A stretch of DNA of 64,000 bases. It comes from Cavia porcellus. Lineage: Eukaryota > Chordata > Mammalia > Rodentia > Caviidae. The DNA lies in contig NW_026947503.1 in assembly GCF_034190915.1 (NCBI RefSeq), forward strand, positions 16,710,532 to 16,774,531, written 5' to 3'. The position numbers and the translations under genes were made by a program. Below, one piece after another: positions 57,355-64,000 of this stretch (positions are counted from its first letter, which is position 1; each line of letters begins with the position of its first letter). Below the pieces are notes generated by a model that did no database searches, had not been told where the DNA came from, and saw only the letters and a list, made by a program, of their open reading frames with translations.

Positions 57355-60300
57355 TGATTACATTTGAATTGTTCTTAAGTAAGTCCTTTGACCGACTTGG
57401 TTTGGTCCATACACTTTGGCATGCCTTGTGAAATTGCATAAACACTTTGATTTGGCAGACTTCTCTTTTGCCATGTTTCCTCTACATATTTATCTTCCAG
57501 GAATCCAAAGCTCTTAAATTACCCTTAGGACCACAAGGAATTTCACCTGAGGCCTTTGAATAAAAATCTCATTATAATAATAATGATTTTATTTTTATTT
57601 TGTGCTTTGTCTGAATACTAAATTTTGCTTTAGATCTTAATTTAAATATCTCTTCTTTTTATGGCCACACTTGATCCACAGACTGCATTACTGAGAGAGA
57701 AGAGAAATGATGCAGGAATAATTGATTTTTTGTACTTTTATATATTGAAAGAAATATTAAATATACAAATACTATTTTATATTAGCTTTATAGAAGGAAT
57801 ACCTCATTTTAGGGCAATATGAAAAGAAACCCATTTAATTTTTTTTTCTAATAGAAACAATACTGCCAGTGATATATTAATATTTAATTACTTTGTTGGT
57901 GTATTATCTCAATTTAGTCTTTACATATTATAGTAGGACCTTTGAAATTGTATGCACAGCAAAAAGTTTGGATGTTGATCCTCTCACTGATGTCTATTCT
58001 TTCCTTCTTCTAAACTAACAGACACCTAGATTTTCAGATATATGTACTTTAAAATCACTGCAATCTCTGGATCTTCTTGAGCAATGATAGTTATGACTAG
58101 ATTGCTTTCTCCTCAAAAAACAAAATATAAAGGAGATGGTATAACCAAATGTCAGGGCATTTGTTTTTACAGAAAATTTGACCTGTCCAGTTACTTTTTT
58201 CTCTTTCCTAGTGGTTGAGAAGTGATATCAAAGTTGGCACATGAAGCAGTCATCTTGAAACCTCAAATAACCTTGAATTAACTTGGGAATGAGAAATACA
58301 GTGCAAGTCTGCATTGAGACCTCAGCATGCATTACAGAGTTCTGAATGGCCTGCATCTGAATGCTTTGTCAGAAAAATTGAAAATAAATTCTTATACTTG
58401 GTCTCTCTCCTCCTTAAGCTATAGTCTAAATTAATCCTGAATCTAATTCTGACTAACACAAAGTATCCTTGAATTCAAATATTAATACAAATACTTGTTG
58501 TCTTCATGAAACAATATTATAATAAAATATATTTTCAACTTCCCATCTATTAAGTAGAGTATAAATCATATTATAAGCGTTATCTTATGTATTTCTCACT
58601 ATATTCTGCAAATATAATGTTAATATTTATCATTTATATTTGATAAGCATTACAGTCAATGAATACAAACAGGTTATCCTAAAGCATACAGCTAAACTTA
58701 AATTTCCCGAGGTGAAACCTTTGATTCCAAATTCCATTCTGTAGAACCTAAATTTTACCATGTGCCATGTTTGCACTTGGATTAATTTATGAACAAACAG
58801 ATGAACATGAACAGGAATTTTCCCTATCATTCTCTGTTATATATGTCTACATACATTCATATATTAATATAGCACATAGTCATTTAGATATATACTCTTT
58901 GGCTATCTTAATTCAGAGTTAAAGTGAGTAACCCTACATGACTGAGCATTCTTCAAAGAGAGCCCATGAAATTTGTAAGAAAAAGAATGAGATAATGATG
59001 CAAAATTTCTGTTCTTCAGGATAGTTCTTCATTGTAGAACTCTAATGTACAATGTGATGACACAGAGAGCTAACAATTCTCTACACATAATATTAGCTTA
59101 CAGGTTCTATTTTAAATTAAATCATACACAAATAAATTTTAAATTAAATCATACACAAATACACAAATAAAATGGTAACCATGTAGAGATTGTGGATATA
59201 CTAATTAGTGAAATATTTTGATCTTTAAAAGATTTGTGCATTCTTCAAAATACCCAGCCACCTACATTGAATATCAATAATTTCATATATCAAAGCTACC
59301 TCAGAAAACAGTATCTAAAATGCTAAAGACAGGCCCTGGATTTCAGATCTACCCATGCACGGTTTATCATATACAATGTTATGATATAATCTGTGCTGTT
59401 TTTTAAAAGTCATGAAAATTAGAATTATATAAGCATATCACAATTTTTTTCTTTGTGCACAATTCCTTCTAAACCAAGGTAATTGATTTGATAAATATTT
59501 GTAATTGCTAATTTTTTGTAACAGTAGCATATCTGAAAACTGCTATTGATTCACTCAATATTCCTACCATGCTTGACATTTTCTTTGATCACTTTTATGA
59601 ATTTTTCAATTAAATGAAAGAAAACTGAAGATTTGGAAGGGATAAGGGCTGAGAGAACTTCAGAATCAATTGTCAGAGCAGAAAAAAAAGTAAAATAACT
59701 TCCTTAAAGTTATTTTCACCACAGAGCAAGACAAACTACATAATTCCCTTTGCAGAAAATAATAAACCAAAGATTAATCTCTTTTGCTTCTTACTTGGTA
59801 CTTCATAACCCTAAAATGGTAGTAATAAGAAACAATGAATGTTACACATAAGATTTCATAGGGAGGTACAATTTAGTAGGTATCCTGAAGAGCACTGAAA
59901 ATTATGATTCAGGATATTTCCATTATAAATATAAGTAAATTAAGGTCTCAAAGACAGATTGACTTTGAAAGTCAAGTAAAAAATCAAATTAAGACTTAAG
60001 CCGTAAAATGAGGTCCAGACTTTCAAGCCCACACAGCAGACTTTGGTGTTAATTCCATCACTGTAAAGTACATGCTTAGAAAATCCATCTTGTTTCACCA
60101 AACTGTCCACAAAATATTTTACAAATATCCATTAAATTAAAGGTGACTATTAAAATAATTTATGCTACTTTAATTTTTATTTAAAAGGTAACATCAAGAA
60201 ACTAGATATATCAAAAATGCAAAACAACATAATTAATCCACATTCACTGATAGTAACAAAAAATTGCCTTCCAAATCTTTCAGTTGATTAGAGCACTTAT

Positions 60301-60510
60301 TTTGGTGTGGAAATCATGAGGCTCACAGACTTCTCAAAGCTTGAATGTTTATCAAACAACTTTATAAAAACAAAATTTTTGAATTATAATTCTGGCATAG
60401 TCTTACTTTGCTTTATAGTACCTTACCAAATTGATAAATAATGATGTTTTATTTTGCATACATTAGTTGATAGAGATTCTAGAAAGGTGACCCTTAAAGA
60501 CAGTAATTTT
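57355..60510. other. Unique AT-rich stretch
   Basis: No gene or clear repeat recognised apart from a 27-bp tandem duplication at 59110-59163. Confidence 0.4.
59110..59163. repeat. 27-bp tandem duplication
   Basis: 'ttttaaattaaatcatacac' begins at 59110 and again at 59137, each followed by 'aaata'. Confidence 0.9.
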
Positions 60511-60514
60511 TTAT

Positions 60515-60985
60515 TGTTGCTTGATAAACTACCACAAATTTGGAAGTTTCAGGAAACACACTTGTTATTTCAGATTTCTGAATTGCACACCAAGATGTGG
60601 CTTAGCAGAGTCCTCTAAGGTACCCTAATCTTCGATGAGGAATCAGCCAGCTGTCTTCCTTCCTAGGGCACATAATCCTCTTCAGAGCTCACACAACTGT
60701 TGGCAGAATTCTATTTCTTCTCAGCTCTCTGACTTCAGTACTGATCTCTTCCTGAATGTTCCACAGAGGGCATGCTCAGCTCCTACAGGCATCCTCCAGT
60801 TCTTTGTATGGGTCTTGCCTGAAGATCTTCTCCTAACATGATATCTAATTTATTGAAAGACAGCAGGAAGATTCCTCTTCTCTACTCCAGAGTCTTATGC
60901 AATGCCACATAACCACCTTATCAGTCATATTTGCTTAACTAGAAGCAAATCACAGGTTCCATACACACTCAAGGGAAGGTACAAT
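60515..60985. mobile_element. Probable ancient repeat, family not assigned
   Basis: 'gcttgataaactaccacaaat' at the left and 'aactagaagcaaatcacagg' with 'cacactcaagggaaggtaca' at the right resemble a common old mammalian interspersed repeat. No coding capacity. The open frame at 60635-60841 has no recognised features. Confidence 0.35.
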
Positions 60986-60989
60986 ATCG

Positions 60990-61775
60990 CTGGTGGGGCT
61001 TCACCCTAATGAATATTTGCCATAATACGCAAACATGAGAAGTGTAAAGTGATGAGCTCAAATTCATTTCTAATTCTGTACCATCACATTCTTATATATA
61101 CAAGTTTGGTAAAACACACTATTGAAATAATCTACTGCATTCTTTCCTAAGTAAGTTTTCAAGAGGTCCTTAAAGTACAGTGAGAGATAACTTCACACTT
61201 GCATTCCCGTGCATGATTTCACCTGACTCCAGTCCCAGTGGTTGTTCCCTGTAGACTCCTATGGGTTAGCATTTGGCTTTCACCTGATGTTTGAGAAGCA
61301 CAAATGACAGCAAGAGTTTGATCCATATTTTTTTTTCTTTCCTTTCTCCTCCAGACATGGTGAGATTTGTTTTTAATAGTCACCTGCAAAAATTCTTTTA
61401 GGTCCCCACATTTTATGCAGGAAATTTCCATGTGCAAATATTATACAATACATACCTTTAAATAACAACCTAATTTTATATAAGTATTTAAAGGTGTTTC
61501 TTAAGAAAAGAAAAAATAGAGTAACAGGAAATGGAATAATCAATAAAACCTGCTAAATTGGGACTAAGTTGCATTGGCACAAATAGCCTAACATAGGTTG
61601 GATGATCTAGGGAGTATTTTCTATTTCTATAAATATAATAATGCAAATAATTATATTCAAATTATAAAATTTCTAGTGACATTTTTATCCAAACCTTAAA
61701 TGTACTTCTTAGTTGAGTTTTTTTTTTAGATTAGATATCACTTACCTTATCAAAATGGATTTATAACTATTGCAA
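60990..61775. other. Unique AT-rich stretch
   Basis: No gene or repeat recognised. Confidence 0.4.
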
Positions 61776-61779
61776 TAGT

Positions 61780-62300
61780 TTCATTTTTGTTTCTGTAACA
61801 AACTACCATAAACATAGGGAATTAAAACAACAGGAACTTATCGACTTATAATCTTGGGAACCAAATGACTGAAATGAGTCTTACAGAGCTAAAATTAAAG
61901 TGTCATAGGATTGGTTTCTTCAGAATGTTATTTATGTCTTGGTATAGTTCGTACCCAAGCCTCCTCCACTGGAAAGTGATTGCATCATGTATCATGAGAA
62001 AGCTACACTCATCCACTGAAGAGTTCCTAACTGACTGAACTTTGGCAAGTGGGGCTTTTTAGAGGTAGATCACTGGGAGTCTGACTGGAATGGTATCTCC
62101 CTCCCTGGCTTCTTTCTTCACTATCTGTTTCCTGAATCCCATGATATGGACCACTTTCCTTCATTAAGGCCCTTCTAGCATGCTGTTTCTTCCTAAAAGT
62201 TGGCCAGCCATTGAAGGACACATGGAAACTTTGATCCGAAATGAATTTGTCTTTCTAAATTGTGAGTGTGGATATTTATCTAGCAATGAAATAAATGATG
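61780..62300. mobile_element. Probable ancient repeat (MaLR/LTR-like), tentative
   Basis: 'gtaacaaactaccataaaca' with 'taaaacaacaggaacttat' begins it. 'caagtggggctttttagaggta' (62045-62066) and a terminal 'gaaatgaatttgtctttct' have the look of old MaLR LTR sequence. The family is not certain. Confidence 0.35.
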
Positions 62301-62304
62301 CCTT

Positions 62305-64000
62305 CCTCTCATGGCTTCTGGTGGTTACCTGTATTTTTTAGCTCATAACTGATCCCCCAAATCCAACAGGTGTGGTTTCATTGCTTTTTTCTATTCTATA
62401 GTCTAATTTCCATCTACCTCTTTTCATAGTTACTCTTATGATTGCATAGCAGATTATATAATCGTAAAATAGTCCAAATTAACCACTCTATTCACAAATT
62501 CTTAATTCAATCAGTTTCAGAAATTTTATTTTGGTTAGTGATGTAGGTAGCAATCACAGGTTCTGGGATGTCACTGTGATTCTTATTTTCTTGGGCAAAG
62601 AAACATTTTTCAGTCTGCTAAAGCTTCTGTTGTATACATAAGCAATTCAGCCTAGATTTATATGAAAAATTTTAAATCTCTACTATTTTTTATTTTAGTG
62701 ACAAGGATTTAAAACTTGGCATAAGCTAGATATTCAAAGATAGATAAATACTTTTCTTTGATTCTTTTTACTGCTTCGTAGTCATTTGAGATGATCAACC
62801 CCAAATGAGAAATCAAACAAATTCCTTACTAGCATCCAAGAACAAAAGTAATTTTAAATGTTTTGTTCTTTGCATGAAAAAAATACTGAACAAGGTGAGT
62901 TTTAAAATTAATTTTATCCACAGTACATAAATGATGTTATAATATTGCTTTGAATCTTCAAGCATTTCTTGTCATTTATAACTTCATCTTATGATGATTT
63001 AAAGATTTTCATCAGTTTATTTTTAAAAAGCTTGTCTTTATAAAGTTATAAGGCACTGCATAGAGCAGAATCACTGTTACTGAAATGTTTGTAGAATCTC
63101 AAATGTTCTTCTGTAACTCAGAAGAAATATGTTTATAACGTGTGTTTGAAAGACTTAAAATGATTTTTTCACTACTAGTTCTGAATACATCAATACAGTA
63201 AAATACCAAACTGTATTTTTACAACAGTTTTATTCTTCCTATACAACAAATATCACATATTTATGGAGAAAGAATTTATCATTTGGAAGCATTTATATAG
63301 AGCTAGTAGTGATGTAAATTGGGGCAGATAGTACATATCAAGAAGTTTGGAGCTTAAGAGTTGGAAAGCAGACTGTCATCCTGATTTTAACATAAGTCAG
63401 TGTGTGACCTTGTGAGTCATTTGCGTTTCTGGACTCAATTTTTCTGTTCTACAAACCAAACAACACATATAAAATTTGTTAATGTTTGTGACATTGAAAT
63501 ACGTGACATTAGCCACTGTGTGACACTACTGCTATTGTTTAGATTGCTACTGTTCCATGAAGAGCAAAGTTCTGAGTACTTAGACACATTCAGTGATGAC
63601 TTAAATTTATTGAGGATCAGGAAGTGTACACCAATGAAAGTCAAATCATCCTTTCTTTCCTTGCCTTTGGTTACAAATAAAAACCGGGAAATAAAGTAAA
63701 ACTGCACTTTCTGTGATTTATGTGGTGATGTAGAATCTGATGTTTTCCTGTAAGTTCAAATTTTTCTTCCTAATTCTATGTTATCTGGAAAAACATTGGA
63801 ATTGCTAGATTCATATTTGACTTTAATGCATTGTGGATTAAAATCTTCATATGAGTCATTGTTTTTAGGTTCCTGCTTTATGAGGATGATATCATAGAAT
63901 TATTTTCAGAATGCCAACTGTGCGACCAAGCAAACTGCAACTTAAATGAGCAGTTAGACACTGAGATTATTTTATCTTCTTCAGGTACAAGTATTCTCTA
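62305..64000. other. Unique AT-rich stretch to the window end
   Basis: No gene or repeat recognised. The opposite-strand open frames at 63400-63707 overlap each other and have no recognisable domain. Confidence 0.4.

Noticed and set aside
63400..63707. Opposite-strand open frames near the window end
   Set aside because: They mirror each other, lack recognisable features and have no repeat or gene context.
1..64000. CRISPR arrays, operons, bacterial-type terminators or phage features
   Set aside because: The window is mammalian nuclear DNA with SINEs, LINEs and microsatellites. No regularly spaced direct repeats with unique spacers were seen.

Overview
This window is mammalian nuclear DNA from a rodent. 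It is AT-rich, and no host protein-coding exon, tRNA or other functional RNA gene could be recognised. Its SINEs are tRNA-derived ID elements (box A 'ggatttagctcag', 3' tail 'ggtaccgataaaa') and B1-type 7SL-derived elements with a partly duplicated 3' half. No typical murid B2 was seen. This fits a non-murid rodent; a beaver-like lineage is my best guess from memory of SINE tails, not a proven assignment. The locus reads as a gene desert or a very large intron.

Layout. 109-3260: minus-strand LINE-1 relative with a GC-rich 5' UTR, a decayed ORF1 and then directly a 3' UTR with no ORF2, like a 'half-L1' (HAL1). 3.8-6.3 kb: an old antisense SINE and three microsatellites. 6.3-17 kb: mostly unique AT-rich DNA with some conserved-looking non-coding blocks. 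17.1-17.5 kb: a diverged 175-bp tandem duplication. 17.8-18.8 kb: two ID SINEs and a GATA tract. 19.65-20.48 kb: an L1 fragment with an internal inversion. 22.17-22.83 kb: an L1-like element without ORFs. 23-34.5 kb: unique DNA with scattered SINEs and GT repeats.

The centrepiece is a plus-strand LINE-1 insertion at 34568-43300, flanked by a perfect 12-bp target-site duplication (34556-34567 and 43301-43312). It has a tandem-monomer 5' UTR, an uninterrupted ORF1 (350 aa), an ORF2 (1278 codons) broken only by one in-frame TGA, and a 1.2-kb 3' UTR ending in A16 at 41725. A further 1.56 kb follows before the final poly(A) and the TSD. This extra DNA holds a B1 SINE and a copy of the same ORF-less L1-like element seen at 22.2-22.8 kb, so it looks like a 3' transduction.

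43.3-64 kb: more microsatellites, B1 and ID SINEs, an old 5'-truncated L1 (52.7-53.2 kb), a large ancient minus-strand L1 split by other repeats (54.4-57.3 kb), and probable old LTR/MaLR-like remnants. The genes present all belong to retrotransposons: ORF1 (RNA-binding chaperone) and ORF2 (endonuclease and reverse transcriptase) work together in target-primed reverse transcription, and the SINEs and ORF-less L1 relatives are expected to have moved by using that machinery in trans.
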